Assembly: GCF_006716785.1 (NCBI RefSeq)
Contig: NZ_VFPQ01000002.1
Location: 186,001 to 250,000 of the forward strand
Reading direction: 5' to 3'
Length of the DNA stretch: 64,000 bases
From: Thermopolyspora flexuosa
Lineage (GTDB): Bacteria; Actinomycetota; Actinomycetes; Streptosporangiales; Streptosporangiaceae
The translations under genes and the position numbers were made by a program. Below the pieces are notes generated by a model. That model saw only the letters and a program-made list of their open reading frames with translations, was not told where the DNA came from and made no database searches. Shown piece by piece: positions 43,035 to 52,203 of this stretch; positions within the stretch are counted from its first letter, which is position 1; each line of letters starts with the position of its first letter.

Positions 43035-43793
43035 CTAGCCCAGACGCTCGCGGAGGAACGCGATGTCCGCGGCCTGGCCGGGGCCGGGCGTCTCCACCAC
43101 GATCGGCGCCCCCGCGGCCCGGCACACCGCGACGATCAGCTCGGGGTCGATCGTGCCCTTCCCCAGGTTCGCGTGCCGGTCGGCGCCGGAGCCGAACGCG
43201 TCGCGCGAGTCGTTGCAGTGGATCAGGTCGATCCGGCCGGTGATCGCCTTCACCCGGTCGACCACGTCGGCCAGGTCCTCGCCGCCCGCGTGCGCGTGGC
43301 AGGTGTCGAGGCAGAAGCCCACGTCGAAGCCGTCGAGCGCGTCCCACAGGCGGGCGATGCGGTCGAGCTTCCGCGCCATCGCGTTGCCGCCGCCCGCGGT
43401 GTTCTCGATGAGCACCGGGATCGGGCACTCCATGCGCTCGAACACCTTGCGCCAGTTGTCGAACCCGACCTGCGGGTCGTCGTCCTTGCCGACGTGCCCG
43501 CCGTGCACCACGAGGCCCTTCGCGCCCAGCGCGGCGGCGGCCTCGAGGTGCGCCGCGAGCAGCTTGCGGCTGGGGATGCGGATGCGGTTGTTCGCCGTCG
43601 CCACGTTGATCACATAGGGCGCGTGGATGTAGACGTCGACGTCGGACGCCCGGATCGCGTCGGCCGTGGCCGGGAGCACCGGCCCCTTCCAGCCCTGCGG
43701 GTCGCCGAGGAAGAACTGCACGACCTCGGCCCCGCGCTCGGCCGCCTGCCCCAGCGGGTCGTCCTGATCGACATGAGCCCCAATGCGCACCAT
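43035..43793 (-). CDS. nfo: Deoxyribonuclease IV (AP endonuclease, Nfo family)
   Basis: Endonuclease IV cuts 5' to abasic sites in base-excision repair. The 252-residue TIM-barrel protein starts MVRIGAHVDQDDPL. It shows the zinc ligands of the family: HAPYVINVAT, VVHGGHVGKD, ENTAGGGNAMARK, CLDTCHAHAGG, HCNDSRDAFGSGADRHANLGKG and VVETPGP. The end is close to that of short actinobacterial forms (about 250-280 residues). It converges on the PIG-V-like gene. Confidence 0.93.
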   Translation of the reverse strand: MVRIGAHVDQDDPLGQAAERGAEVVQFFLGDPQGWKGPVLPATADAIRASDVDVYIHAPYVINVATANNRIRIPSRKLLAAHLEAAAALGAKGLVVHGGHVGKDDDPQVGFDNWRKVFERMECPIPVLIENTAGGGNAMARKLDRIARLWDALDGFDVGFCLDTCHAHAGGEDLADVVDRVKAITGRIDLIHCNDSRDAFGSGADRHANLGKGTIDPELIVAVCRAAGAPIVVETPGPGQAADIAFLRERLG

Positions 43794-43921
43794 GCCCCCA
43801 ACCTAGCCCTCCGGGCCGCCCCGCGCCCACCCGGCGCGGCGCACGTCCCGGCGGGTCCGCCGCCGGTCCCGGCCGGCCGCCCCGGCCCGCCGTACCGTCC
43901 GGTGGGCCGGGGCGCGGTGGG

Positions 43922-44230
43922 TCACGGGAAGAAGCCGCCGTGGTAGATGCCGAGCGCCGCGCCGACGAACGAGCCGACGAGGCCGATCACGTTGAGGCTG
44001 CGCTCGGTCGTGGTCACCGAGATGTACTGGGCGTACAGGCCGGTCGGGAAGCCGAGCACGCCCGCCCACGAGGCGATGACGTGCAGGTCGACGATGGGCC
44101 CGGTGACCAGGGCGAGCACGCCGAGCACGAACGCGGTGACCGACAGCGCGTTCTCGATCGGGTGGCGCCGGTCGTCGGTGTTGAAGTGGACCCGGAACCT
44201 GCGGCGCGGCCGGTCGGTGGTGCGAGCCAC
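43922..44230 (-). CDS. Small membrane protein, function unknown
   Basis: The 102-residue protein has a basic N-terminus (ARTTDRPRRRFRVHFN), then three predicted membrane helices: VTAFVLGVLALVTGPIVDL, HVIASWAGVLGFPTGLYAQY and LNVIGLVGSFVGAALGIYHGG. The GTG at 44230 is chosen because GAAAGAGG lies 9 nt upstream; the GTG at 44239 abuts that site. I recognise no family. It is divergent from rpsF. Codon use matches neighbouring genes, so it is probably a real, conserved-type actinobacterial protein. Confidence 0.78.
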   Translation of the reverse strand: MARTTDRPRRRFRVHFNTDDRRHPIENALSVTAFVLGVLALVTGPIVDLHVIASWAGVLGFPTGLYAQYISVTTTERSLNVIGLVGSFVGAALGIYHGGFFP

Positions 44231-44497
44231 GGAGGTCACCCTCTTTCCTGATCCCCGCGTTCCCTGTGGTCTGCGCGGACCGCCGTCCGCGTTCCCCGCG
44301 ACTTCCCGGGGATGCGGCCGGGAAACCCGCGCGGACCGGCATCGCCTGCGGAAACTGGTACGCTGAACCGGCTGCGTCCGGCGTGCTCGTGGCACGCCCG
44401 CGGCGCCGCCCGAGAGCGGGCGGGCCGCGTCAGTGCAGCGTCCTCCTGTCACGGCACCGTGTCGTGGCCGCGAAAGTCCAAAGGAGGTTTGGAGTCC

Positions 44498-44788
44498 ATG
44501 CGTCGCTACGAAGTGATGGTCATCCTGGACCCGTCCCTCGACGAGCGCACGGTCGCGCCGTCGCTCGACCAGTTCCTCGGCGTCGTCCGCGAGGACGGCG
44601 GCCAGGTCGAGAAGGTCGAGGTGTGGGGCCGGCGGCGGCTCGCCTACGACATCAAGAAGAAGTCGGAGGGCATCTACGCCGTCATCGACCTGAACTGCTC
44701 GCCCGCCGCGGTGAAGGAGCTGGACCGTCAGCTCAACCTGAACGAGGGCGTGCTGCGCACCAAGGTCATCCGTCCCGACGTGCACTGA
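44498..44788 (+). CDS. rpsF: Ribosomal protein bS6
   Basis: This 96-residue 30S protein starts [17 protein letters not shown] and ends [12 protein letters not shown], with [20 protein letters not shown] in the middle. AAGGAGG lies upstream of the ATG at 44498. It heads the rpsF-ssb-rpsR-rplI cluster found in almost all bacteria. About 240 bp without a gene separate it from ssb. Confidence 0.97.
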   Translation: MRRYEVMVILDPSLDERTVAPSLDQFLGVVREDGGQVEKVEVWGRRRLAYDIKKKSEGIYAVIDLNCSPAAVKELDRQLNLNEGVLRTKVIRPDVH

Positions 44789-45031
44789 GACGTGCACCGA
44801 GCGCACTGAGCCACGGGGGCGACGCCCGGGCCGCGGCGTCGGACCCGGTGTGGTCGGACCCGGTGCATCGGACACGGCGGCACGCACGAGTACGGATCGC
44901 CCGGAACGGGTGGCCGGAAACCGTGGGAACGCCGTCCGATCCCCGGCGAGCGGCGGAAACCGTCCGACTTTGTCGGCCGCTGGCCGTACCCTGTGCCCTG
45001 ACCGAGCAAGCAGTGCAGGAAGGCGCCACTC

Positions 45032-45532
45032 ATGGCAGGCGACACCATGATCACCATCGTCGGCAACCTCGTCGACGACCCCGAGCTGCGCTTCACCCCC
45101 ACGGGGCAGGCGGTGGCCCGGTTCCGCATCGCGTCCACTCCGCGGTACATGGACCGCCAGACGGGCGAGTGGAAGGACGGCGAGGCGCTGTTCCTCACCT
45201 GCAACATCTGGCGTCAGGCGGCGGAGAACGTCGCGGAGAGCCTGACGCGCGGCATGCGGGTGATCGTCTACGGTCGGCTCAGGCAGCGTTCGTACGAGAC
45301 CAAGGAGGGCGAGCGCCGCACCGTCTACGAGGTCGAGGTCGACGAGGTCGGCCCGTCGCTGCGCAACGCCACCGCGAAGGTCAACAAGACCACGCGGCAG
45401 GGCGGCGGCTTCGGCGGGGGGCCGGTCGACGACCCGTGGGCGACCGCCACGCCCGCCCCGCCCGGCTCCTACGGGCCGCAGGGCGGTGGCGGCGGCTTCG
45501 GCGGTGACCTGAGCGACGAGCCGCCCTTCTAG
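45032..45532 (+). CDS. ssb: Single-stranded DNA-binding protein
   Basis: SSB coats single-stranded DNA in replication and repair. The 166-residue protein has an OB fold starting [21 protein letters not shown]. It contains the aromatic-rich [20 protein letters not shown] and a Gly-rich linker, and ends in the acidic tip GDLSDEPPF that recruits partners. It lies in the rpsF-ssb-rpsR cluster. Confidence 0.97.
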   Translation: MAGDTMITIVGNLVDDPELRFTPTGQAVARFRIASTPRYMDRQTGEWKDGEALFLTCNIWRQAAENVAESLTRGMRVIVYGRLRQRSYETKEGERRTVYEVEVDEVGPSLRNATAKVNKTTRQGGGFGGGPVDDPWATATPAPPGSYGPQGGGGGFGGDLSDEPPF

Positions 45533-45640
45533 GCCCGGCACCACCCCGACAACCGAGTCCGCGCCCCACCGGGGCGCACGTCCGACCAGCAACCGAGCGA
45601 CCATTCCCGCCCTGGTGCGGGGCTCTCACGAAGGAGCACC

Positions 45641-45880
45641 ATGATGGCGAAGCCGGCACTGCGCAAGCCGAAGAAGAAGGTTTGCCTGTTCTGCCACGAA
45701 AAGATCGCCTACGTCGACTACAAGGACACGACGCTGCTGCGGAAGTTCATCTCCGACCGCGGCAAGATCCGTGCCCGCCGGGTGACCGGTAACTGCACCC
45801 AGCACCAGCGCGACGTGGCGACGGCGATCAAGAACGCGCGCGAGATGGCCCTGCTGCCGTACACGAGCACGGCTCGCTGA
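45641..45880 (+). CDS. rpsR: Ribosomal protein bS18
   Basis: The 79-residue protein has [17 protein letters not shown], then [20 protein letters not shown] and [23 protein letters not shown]. The CxxC and later C/H residues mark a zinc-binding (C+) form; many actinobacteria also carry a C- paralogue used under zinc limitation elsewhere. The ATG at 45641 follows AAGGAG; the next ATG (45644) would remove one residue. It is 17 bp before rplI. Confidence 0.96.
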   Translation: MMAKPALRKPKKKVCLFCHEKIAYVDYKDTTLLRKFISDRGKIRARRVTGNCTQHQRDVATAIKNAREMALLPYTSTAR

Positions 45881-45897
45881 CAGGAGGTCTCTGGGAT

Positions 45898-46344
45898 ATG
45901 AAGCTCATTCTCACCAACGAGGTCTCCGGCCTCGGCGCGCCCGGCGACGTGGTTGAGGTCAAGGACGGCTACGGCCGGAACTACCTGCTGCCGCGCGGCT
46001 ACGCGATCCGCTGGACCCGCGGCGCCGAGTCCCAGATCGCCTCCATCCGCAAGGCCCGCGAGGCGCGGGCCATCCGCGACCTCGGCGCCGCCCAGGAGGT
46101 CGCCGAGCAGCTCGGCCGGCTGCAGGTCAAGCTGGCGATGCGGGCCGGCGAGGGCGGCCGGCTGTTCGGCTCGGTGACCACCAAGGACATCGTCGAGGCC
46201 GTGAAGGCCGCGGGCGGCCCCGAGCTCGACCGCCGCCGCATCGAGATCGGCAACCCGATCAAGAGCCTGGGCCGGCACACCGTCTCGGTCCGCCTCCACC
46301 CGGAGGTCTCCGCGAACATCGAGATCGAGGTCGTCGCCGCCTGA
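45898..46344 (+). CDS. rplI: Ribosomal protein bL9
   Basis: The 148-residue 50S protein has the N-terminal domain [19 protein letters not shown], with [21 protein letters not shown] connecting helix and the C-terminal RNA-binding domain ([14 protein letters not shown]) follow. The ATG at 45898 follows AGGAGGT. It is the last gene of the cluster, with a GC hairpin after it. Confidence 0.97.
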   Translation: MKLILTNEVSGLGAPGDVVEVKDGYGRNYLLPRGYAIRWTRGAESQIASIRKAREARAIRDLGAAQEVAEQLGRLQVKLAMRAGEGGRLFGSVTTKDIVEAVKAAGGPELDRRRIEIGNPIKSLGRHTVSVRLHPEVSANIEIEVVAA

Positions 46345-46411
46345 CGTGCTCGGTCGTCCGGCCGGGGCCACCGGTCCCGGCCGAGCCTCTCAGACAAGGC
46401 TCTGCACCGCC

Positions 46412-46441
46412 GCGCCCCCTTCCCGCCCGGGGAGGGGGCGC
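46412..46441. terminator. Hairpin between rplI and the convergent permease gene
   Basis: GCGCCCCCT (46412-46420) pairs perfectly with AGGGGGCGC (46433-46441) around a 12-nt loop, with a short CGCGCGTTTC run after it. Its place between two convergent stop codons suggests a shared terminator. Confidence 0.65.
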
Positions 46442-46461
46442 CGCGCGTTTCCGGGTGCGGA

Positions 46462-48219
46462 TCAGCGGCGGTGCCGGCCGCGACCGGGACGGCGCGGCGG
46501 GGGAGGGCCGGAGCGCCCGCCGCCCGGCGGGGTGCCGGGCCCGTGGCCGGAACCGGGTCCGTACCCGGATCCGGGGCCGGGTCCGTACCCGGGGTCGGGG
46601 CCATAGCCGGGACCGGGGCCATGGCCAGGGTCGGAACCGAGGCCGTAGCCGGGGCCACGCGGGGACCGCCGCCAGGGCTCGGGCCGCGGCCGGGGCTCGG
46701 GCGGCGGCTCGTGGTAGGCGCCCGGGGCGAGCATGCTGTGCCGCCTGCCGTACGCGAGGTAGATGAGCAGGCCGGCCGCCATCCACACGGCGAAGGCGAG
46801 CCAGGTGAACACCTGGAGGTTGAGCATGAGCCACAGCGTCGTGGCGGCCGAGAGCGCGGGCACGAACGGCTGCATCGGGGTGCGGAAGCCGCGCGGCAGG
46901 TCGGGCATGCTGCGGTTCATCGCGATCACCCCGATCGCGACGAACAGGAACGCGAACAGCGTGCCGATCACCACGAGCTGCTCGAGCGCGAACACCGGCA
47001 CGGTCTGGGCGAGCACCATCGCGCAGCCGCCGAGCACGAGGGTGGCGGTGGACGGGCTGCGCCAGCGGCTGAGCCGGCTCAGCGAGCGCGGCAGCAGGCC
47101 GTCCCGGGCCATGGAGAACACGATGCGGGTCTGGCCGACGAGCAGCACGAGGATGACCGTGGTGAGGCCGAGCACGCCGCCGATGTTGATCACGTGGACC
47201 ATGAAGTCGTCGCCGACCAGCCGGAACGCGGAGGCGAGCGGCGTCTCGGGGTCGATCCTGGTGTACGGCACCATGCCGACCATGACCACGGCCACCGCGA
47301 TGTAGATGACCGTGGTGAGCACGAGGCTGCGGATCATGCCCTCCGGCATGGTACGGCGGGGCTCGATCGTCTCCTCCGCCGCGGTGGCGACGATGTCCCA
47401 GCCGATGTAGGCGAACACGATCGCGGGCGTGGCGGCGAGGATGCCGTACCAGCCGAACGCGTCGGTCTCGCCGACGAGCAGGCCGATGATCGTGGTGTGG
47501 AGCGTGTCCCGGGCCTCCTCGGGCGCGGGGGCCTCCGGGGCCGGGATCGCCGCGAGGTTGGCGGGGTCGATGTGCCGCACGCCGAAGACGATCACGCCGC
47601 CGATCGCGATCAGTTTCAGGCACACGATCAGCCACAGCGTGCGCAGGCCGAACCGGGCGCCGAGCGCGACGATCCCGGTGAGCAGGGCAAGGATGACCAG
47701 GCTCGGCAGGTCGAACCCCTCGACCTGCCCGACGACGCCGGCGAGCGGCGCGGGCACGGCGACATTGAGATCGGTGAGAAACCGTCCGAAGATCAGCGAC
47801 CACGCGCGCGCCACCACGCTGGCGGCGAGCATCATTTCGAGGATCAGCGACCAACCGATCACCCACGCCCACAGCTCACCGAAAATCACGTAGGTGAACG
47901 TGTAGGCGCTGCCGGACGCCGGGATCGTCGAGGTGAGTTCGGCGTAACAGAAAGCGGCGAGCAGGCTGCAAATGCCCGCGATCATGAATGAAAGGATCAC
48001 GCCCGGGCCCGCCATGGAGGCGGCCTGCCGTCCGGCGATGGTGAAGATGCCGGCGCCGATCATGACGCCGAGTCCGAGCACGATGAGGTCGCGCCGGTGG
48101 TAGATCGTGACGAGGCGGTGGCGGGCCCCCGTCCGCTTCCCGGTCGCCTCGCTCGCGGGGAGACGGCGCAGTAATGAGGTTGAGGGGTGGGTCGATTCGC
48201 GGCGCAACGGGCAAATCAC
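46462..48219 (-). CDS. APC-family amino acid permease (cationic amino acid transporter-like)
   Basis: The 585-residue protein has about 12-14 membrane helices, starting DLIVLGLGVMIGAGIFTIAG, the substrate-binding GAGIF motif of the APC fold. AFCYAELTSTIPASGSAY and IVFAYIGWDIVATAAEET are typical of CAT-type cationic amino acid transporters. The last 75 residues form a Gly/Pro/Tyr-rich cytoplasmic tail with GPGYGPDPG-type repeats. The GTG at 48219 is taken; its ribosome binding site is weak. Its substrate is unproven. It lies on the minus strand and converges with rplI. Confidence 0.88.
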   Translation of the reverse strand: MICPLRRESTHPSTSLLRRLPASEATGKRTGARHRLVTIYHRRDLIVLGLGVMIGAGIFTIAGRQAASMAGPGVILSFMIAGICSLLAAFCYAELTSTIPASGSAYTFTYVIFGELWAWVIGWSLILEMMLAASVVARAWSLIFGRFLTDLNVAVPAPLAGVVGQVEGFDLPSLVILALLTGIVALGARFGLRTLWLIVCLKLIAIGGVIVFGVRHIDPANLAAIPAPEAPAPEEARDTLHTTIIGLLVGETDAFGWYGILAATPAIVFAYIGWDIVATAAEETIEPRRTMPEGMIRSLVLTTVIYIAVAVVMVGMVPYTRIDPETPLASAFRLVGDDFMVHVINIGGVLGLTTVILVLLVGQTRIVFSMARDGLLPRSLSRLSRWRSPSTATLVLGGCAMVLAQTVPVFALEQLVVIGTLFAFLFVAIGVIAMNRSMPDLPRGFRTPMQPFVPALSAATTLWLMLNLQVFTWLAFAVWMAAGLLIYLAYGRRHSMLAPGAYHEPPPEPRPRPEPWRRSPRGPGYGLGSDPGHGPGPGYGPDPGYGPGPGSGYGPGSGHGPGTPPGGGRSGPPPPRRPGRGRHRR

Positions 48220-48315
48220 TCCGATTGGTGACGGTGCGATTTACCCTGCCTCAGCTGCGCGTTTCTGACAAGCCTTTCGGTGTCACGTGCGCGTTGCGCC
48301 GTGAAAAAACCTCAG

Positions 48316-49641
48316 TCACGCGCCGGTGACCAACCACGCGGTACCCCGCGCCCGTGCGGAAAGCGCGATCAAACGTGCGATCATCCAGATTCCCAGCGCC
48401 ACCCAGAGCGAGACGAGCCCGGTGCCGAGCACGACCACGAGCAGTACGGCGGGCAGGAAGGCCACGGCCGCGGCCACCTGGGCCCAGGCGAGGAAGCGCT
48501 GGTCGCCCGCGCCGATGAGCACGCCGTCGAGCACGAAGACCACGCCCGCCACCGGCTGGAGCAGGGCGACGAGCCACAGCACCGCGAGCAGCTCCTCGGT
48601 GACCGCGGCGTCGGCGTCGAACAGCCCGGGGATCCACGGCCGCGCCACGCAGAGCACGACGCCGAACACGACGCCCGCGCCGATGCCCCAGGTGACCATG
48701 CGGGCGGTGGCGGCCCGGGTCGCCGCGACGTCCCCGGCGCCGAGGGTGCGCCCGGTGATCGCCTGCCCGGCGATCGCGATCGCGTCGAGGGCGTAGGCGA
48801 GCAGTGTCCACACCTGGAAGGCGATGCCGTGCGCGGCGACCGGGGCGTCGCCCATGCGGGCGGCCACCGCGGTCGCGAGCGCGAGCACCACGCGCAGCCC
48901 GACGGTGCGGATGAACAGCGCGAACCCGGCCGCGCCCGAGGTGCGCACCCCCGCGAGCCGGGGCCGCAGCGGCACGCCCTCCCGCCGCGCCCCGCGCAAC
49001 ACCACGACGAGGTAGGCGGCGGCGGAGAGCACCTGCGCGATCACCGTGCCCCACGCCGACCCGGCGATGCCCCAGCCGAGGCCGAGCACGAACCACGCGT
49101 TGAGCGCCGCGTTCAGCGTGAACCCGGCGATCGACACCACGAGCGGGGTGAGGGTGTCCTGCAGGCCGCGCAGCACCCCGGTGCCCGCGAGCACGAGCAG
49201 CATCGCGGGGGTGCCGAGCAGGCTGATCCGCAGGTAGGTGACCGCCTCGGCGGCGAGCTCGGGGGACGCGCCGAACGGCTCGACGAGCGCGGGGGCGAAC
49301 GGCACGCCGAGTACGGCGAGCACGATCCCGATGGCCGCGGCGAGCCACAGCCCGTCGATGCCCCAGCGCAGGGCCTCGCGCCGGTCGCCCGCGCCGATCC
49401 GGCGGGCCACCTGGGCGGTGGTCGCGTAGGCGAGGAAGACGCACAGGTTGACGAGCGTGGTGAGCACGGTGCCGGCCACCCCGAGGGCACCGAGTGCGAC
49501 GGTGCCGAGGCGGCCCACGATCGCGTAGTCGGCGAGGAGGAAGAGCGGCTCGGCGACGAGCGCGCCGAACGCGGGGATCGCGAGGCGCAGGATCTCCCGG
49601 TCGTGGACGCGTCCGCCGCCCTTGGGGGCGGTACCAGGCAC
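48316..49641 (-). CDS. MATE-family multidrug efflux transporter
   Basis: The 441-residue protein has 12 membrane helices in two similar halves. EILRLAIPAFGALVAEPLFLLAD and VGRLGTVALGALGVAGTV form the MATE signature, and the second half starts near AGFALFIRTVGLRVVLALA. It belongs to the DinF-like branch. The GTG at 49641 is the only reasonable start before the first helix; the ribosome binding site is poor, and longer in-frame starts run into low-complexity sequence and the DnaA-box region. It diverges from dnaB. Confidence 0.85.
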   Translation of the reverse strand: MPGTAPKGGGRVHDREILRLAIPAFGALVAEPLFLLADYAIVGRLGTVALGALGVAGTVLTTLVNLCVFLAYATTAQVARRIGAGDRREALRWGIDGLWLAAAIGIVLAVLGVPFAPALVEPFGASPELAAEAVTYLRISLLGTPAMLLVLAGTGVLRGLQDTLTPLVVSIAGFTLNAALNAWFVLGLGWGIAGSAWGTVIAQVLSAAAYLVVVLRGARREGVPLRPRLAGVRTSGAAGFALFIRTVGLRVVLALATAVAARMGDAPVAAHGIAFQVWTLLAYALDAIAIAGQAITGRTLGAGDVAATRAATARMVTWGIGAGVVFGVVLCVARPWIPGLFDADAAVTEELLAVLWLVALLQPVAGVVFVLDGVLIGAGDQRFLAWAQVAAAVAFLPAVLLVVVLGTGLVSLWVALGIWMIARLIALSARARGTAWLVTGA

Positions 49642-50013
49642 CCGAGCATTGTGGCCGGTCGCGCGGCGTGCTCTCCACCGGTTTATCGCTCGGTGCGCCC
49701 TCTGTCCCCAGGTGTCTCCCCGGGTGCCGCGGGAGGGCCGGCGGCGCCCGGCGGCGGCGTTCCGGCGTGTCGCCCGACTTTCTTTCATCCACAGGCGGTG
49801 GATGAAGTTTTCGCAGGTCATCACGGCTTTGTGGATCCGCCCGCCGAGTTATCCCCAGCCTTGTCCCCAGGCTGCCCACACCTGTGGCGCGGAAGCTCAC
49901 AGGTTATCCACAGCTTCTCCACAGCGGGGCTTTGCCGCGCGCCCGGGGGGTTCGGAAAACTGTCACACCGGTCCGCTAGATCTGGGGGGCGGCCTGTTCG
50001 GGAGGGGGTTGAG
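49642..50013. promoter_or_regulatory. DnaA-box cluster upstream of dnaB
   Basis: This 372-bp divergent gap carries a perfect DnaA box at 49904-49912. Near matches are at 49785-49793 (TCATCCACA), 49797-49805, 49829-49837 (TTGTGGATC type), 49849-49857 (TTATCCCCA) and 49861-49869 (TTGTCCCCA). The density is similar to that of oriC. It presumably contains the dnaB promoter and may couple dnaB transcription to DnaA. Confidence 0.65.
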
Positions 50014-51366
50014 ATGAGCATCGCGGAGCCTCCTGTCTACGACACGTCGTTCGAGCGAACGCCACCCCACAACATCGAGGCCGAACAGTCCGTGCTCGGC
50101 GGCATGCTGCTGTCCAAGGACGCGATCGCCGACGTCATCGAGGTGCTGCGGTCCGAGGACTTCTACCGCCCGGCCCATCAGATCATTTACGACGCCATCG
50201 TCGACCTGTACGCCCGGGGCGAGCCGGCCGACGTGGTCACCGTCTTCGACGAGCTGGCCAGCCGCGGGGAGGTCACCCGTATCGGCGGCGCGCCGTACCT
50301 GCACACGCTCACCGCCGTCGTGCCCACGGCCGCGAACGCGGGCTACTACGCGAAGATCGTGCGCGAGCAGGCGATCCTGCGCCGCCTCATCGAGGCGGGC
50401 ACCCGCATCGTCTCGTACGGCTACGGCGGGCAGGGCCAGGACGTCGACGAGCTGGTCGACCGTGCCCAGGCCGAGATCTTCAAGGTCACCGAGCGCCGCA
50501 CCTCGGAGGACTTCCTCCCGCTCTCCGAGATCATGCCCGGCGCGCTCGACGAGATCGAGGCGATCGGCAGCCGCAGCGGCCAGCTCTCCGGGGTGCCCAC
50601 CGGGTTCGCCGACCTCGACGCGCTCACCAACGGCCTCCACCCGGGCCAGATGATCGTGGTGGCCGCGCGGCCCGCGATCGGCAAGTCGACGCTCGGCCTC
50701 GACTTCGCCCGCTCCGCCGCGATCAAACACGGCCTGACCACCGTGGTGTTCTCGCTGGAGATGTCGCGGAACGAGATCACCATGCGGCTGCTGTCGGCCG
50801 AGGCGAAGGTCCCGCTGCACACCATGCGGTCGGGCATGATGAACGACGACGACTGGACGCGGCTCGCCCGCCGGATGAGCGAGGTCGCCGACGCCCCGCT
50901 CTTCATCGACGACTCGCCGAACATGTCGATGATGGAGATCCGGGCGAAGTGCCGCCGCCTCAAGCAGAAGCACGACCTGCGCTTCGTCATCGTCGACTAC
51001 CTCCAGCTCATGAGCTCCCCGAAGAAGGTGGAGAGCCGGCAGCAGGAGGTCTCCGAGATCTCCCGTGCCCTCAAGCTGCTCGCCAAGGAGCTGGAGGTCC
51101 CGGTCGTCGCGATCTCCCAGCTCAACCGCGGCCCGGAGCAGCGCACGGACAAGCGCCCGCAGGTGAGCGACCTGCGCGAGTCGGGCTCGATCGAGCAGGA
51201 CGCGGACGTGGTCATCCTGCTGCACCGCGAGGACGCCTACGAGCGGGAGTCGCCGCGGGCGGGCGAGGCCGACCTCATCGTCGCCAAGCACCGCAACGGC
51301 CCCACGGCCACCGTGACCGTCGCCTTCCAGGGCCACTACAGCCGGTTCGTCGACATGGCGCACTGA
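50014..51366 (+). CDS. dnaB: Replicative DNA helicase DnaB
   Basis: DnaB is the hexameric 5'-3' helicase loaded at oriC by DnaA. The 450-residue protein has the N-terminal PPHNIEAEQSVLGGMLLS, the RecA-like core with Walker A AARPAIGKSTLGLD (about 218), FSLEMSRNEITMR, and the DnaB-specific IVDYLQLM. AISQLNRGPEQR, LRESGSIEQDADVV and a C-terminal KHRNGPTATV follow. No intein is present. The ATG at 50014 follows GGAGGGGG. Its DnaA-box-rich upstream region is unusual. A GC-rich palindromic stretch (51382-51426) after the stop may be its terminator. Confidence 0.97.
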   Translation: MSIAEPPVYDTSFERTPPHNIEAEQSVLGGMLLSKDAIADVIEVLRSEDFYRPAHQIIYDAIVDLYARGEPADVVTVFDELASRGEVTRIGGAPYLHTLTAVVPTAANAGYYAKIVREQAILRRLIEAGTRIVSYGYGGQGQDVDELVDRAQAEIFKVTERRTSEDFLPLSEIMPGALDEIEAIGSRSGQLSGVPTGFADLDALTNGLHPGQMIVVAARPAIGKSTLGLDFARSAAIKHGLTTVVFSLEMSRNEITMRLLSAEAKVPLHTMRSGMMNDDDWTRLARRMSEVADAPLFIDDSPNMSMMEIRAKCRRLKQKHDLRFVIVDYLQLMSSPKKVESRQQEVSEISRALKLLAKELEVPVVAISQLNRGPEQRTDKRPQVSDLRESGSIEQDADVVILLHREDAYERESPRAGEADLIVAKHRNGPTATVTVAFQGHYSRFVDMAH

Positions 51367-51447
51367 CAGCGCCTCCCCACGGGCCGCCCGCGGGGCGCGC
51401 CGGGCCCGCGCGCGGGCGGGCGGCCGGGCGTCTCGCGCGGTGCCTGC

Positions 51448-52203
51448 TCAGGCGGTGGCGCCGCCGTCGAGCACGAGGTCATGGCCCACGGTGAACGCGG
51501 ACTCGGGGGAGGCGAGGTGGCGGACCGCGGCGGAGAACTCGGCGAGCGAGCCCACCCGCCCGGCGGGCAGCTCGCGCCTGACCCGCTCGGCGCGGTCCGC
51601 CTCGGTCTCGCCGGGGCGCAGCGACATCGGGGTGTCCATCGGGCCCGGCGTGACCGCGTTGATCCGCACCCCGTCGCGGATGTACTCGAGCGCGGCGGTG
51701 CGGGTGAGCGCGCTGACCGCCGCCTTGGCCGCGCCGTACGCGGCCATGCCGGGCACCCGGAGGTACGGGCCGACGACCGAGCTTACGTTGACGATCGTCC
51801 CGCCGCCGGGCTGGGCGCGCATCGCGGCGATCTCGTACTTCATGCAGAGGAAGACGCCGTGCACGTTGGTGTCGAACACCGCCCGCCAGTCCTCCTCCGG
51901 CATCTCGGCCACCGGGCCCGCGAACAGCACGCCCGCGTTGTTGACCGCGACGTCGAGCCTGCGGTGCCGCCGGACGATCCGGTCGACGAGGGCGGCGACG
52001 TCCGCGGCCCGGCGCACGTCGGCGACGATCGCCTCGGCCCGGCCGCCCTCGGCCTCGATCGCCTTGACGGTGCCGTCGAGCGTCTCCGCGGTCCGTCCGG
52101 CGACGACCACGGTGGCGCCCTCCCGGGCGAAGTCCTCGGCGAGGACCCGGCCCGCGCCGGTCCCGCCCCCGGTGATCAGCACGATCCTGTCGGTGAACCT
52201 CAT
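51448..52203 (-). CDS. Short-chain dehydrogenase/reductase
   Basis: The 251-residue protein is a classical SDR. It has the cofactor motif TGGGTGAG near the N-terminus (a variant of TGxxxGxG), NNAGVLFAGP, the catalytic serine in VNVSSVVGPY, and the YGAAK active-site pair. VTPGPMDTPM and the C-terminal VGHDLVLDGGATA are also typical. The arginine after the first strand (VVVAGRTAE) suggests NADP(H). Its ATG overlaps the stop of the upstream MFS gene (ATGA). The substrate is unknown. It is probably regulated with the MFS gene by the TetR protein. Confidence 0.88.
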   Translation of the reverse strand: MRFTDRIVLITGGGTGAGRVLAEDFAREGATVVVAGRTAETLDGTVKAIEAEGGRAEAIVADVRRAADVAALVDRIVRRHRRLDVAVNNAGVLFAGPVAEMPEEDWRAVFDTNVHGVFLCMKYEIAAMRAQPGGGTIVNVSSVVGPYLRVPGMAAYGAAKAAVSALTRTAALEYIRDGVRINAVTPGPMDTPMSLRPGETEADRAERVRRELPAGRVGSLAEFSAAVRHLASPESAFTVGHDLVLDGGATA

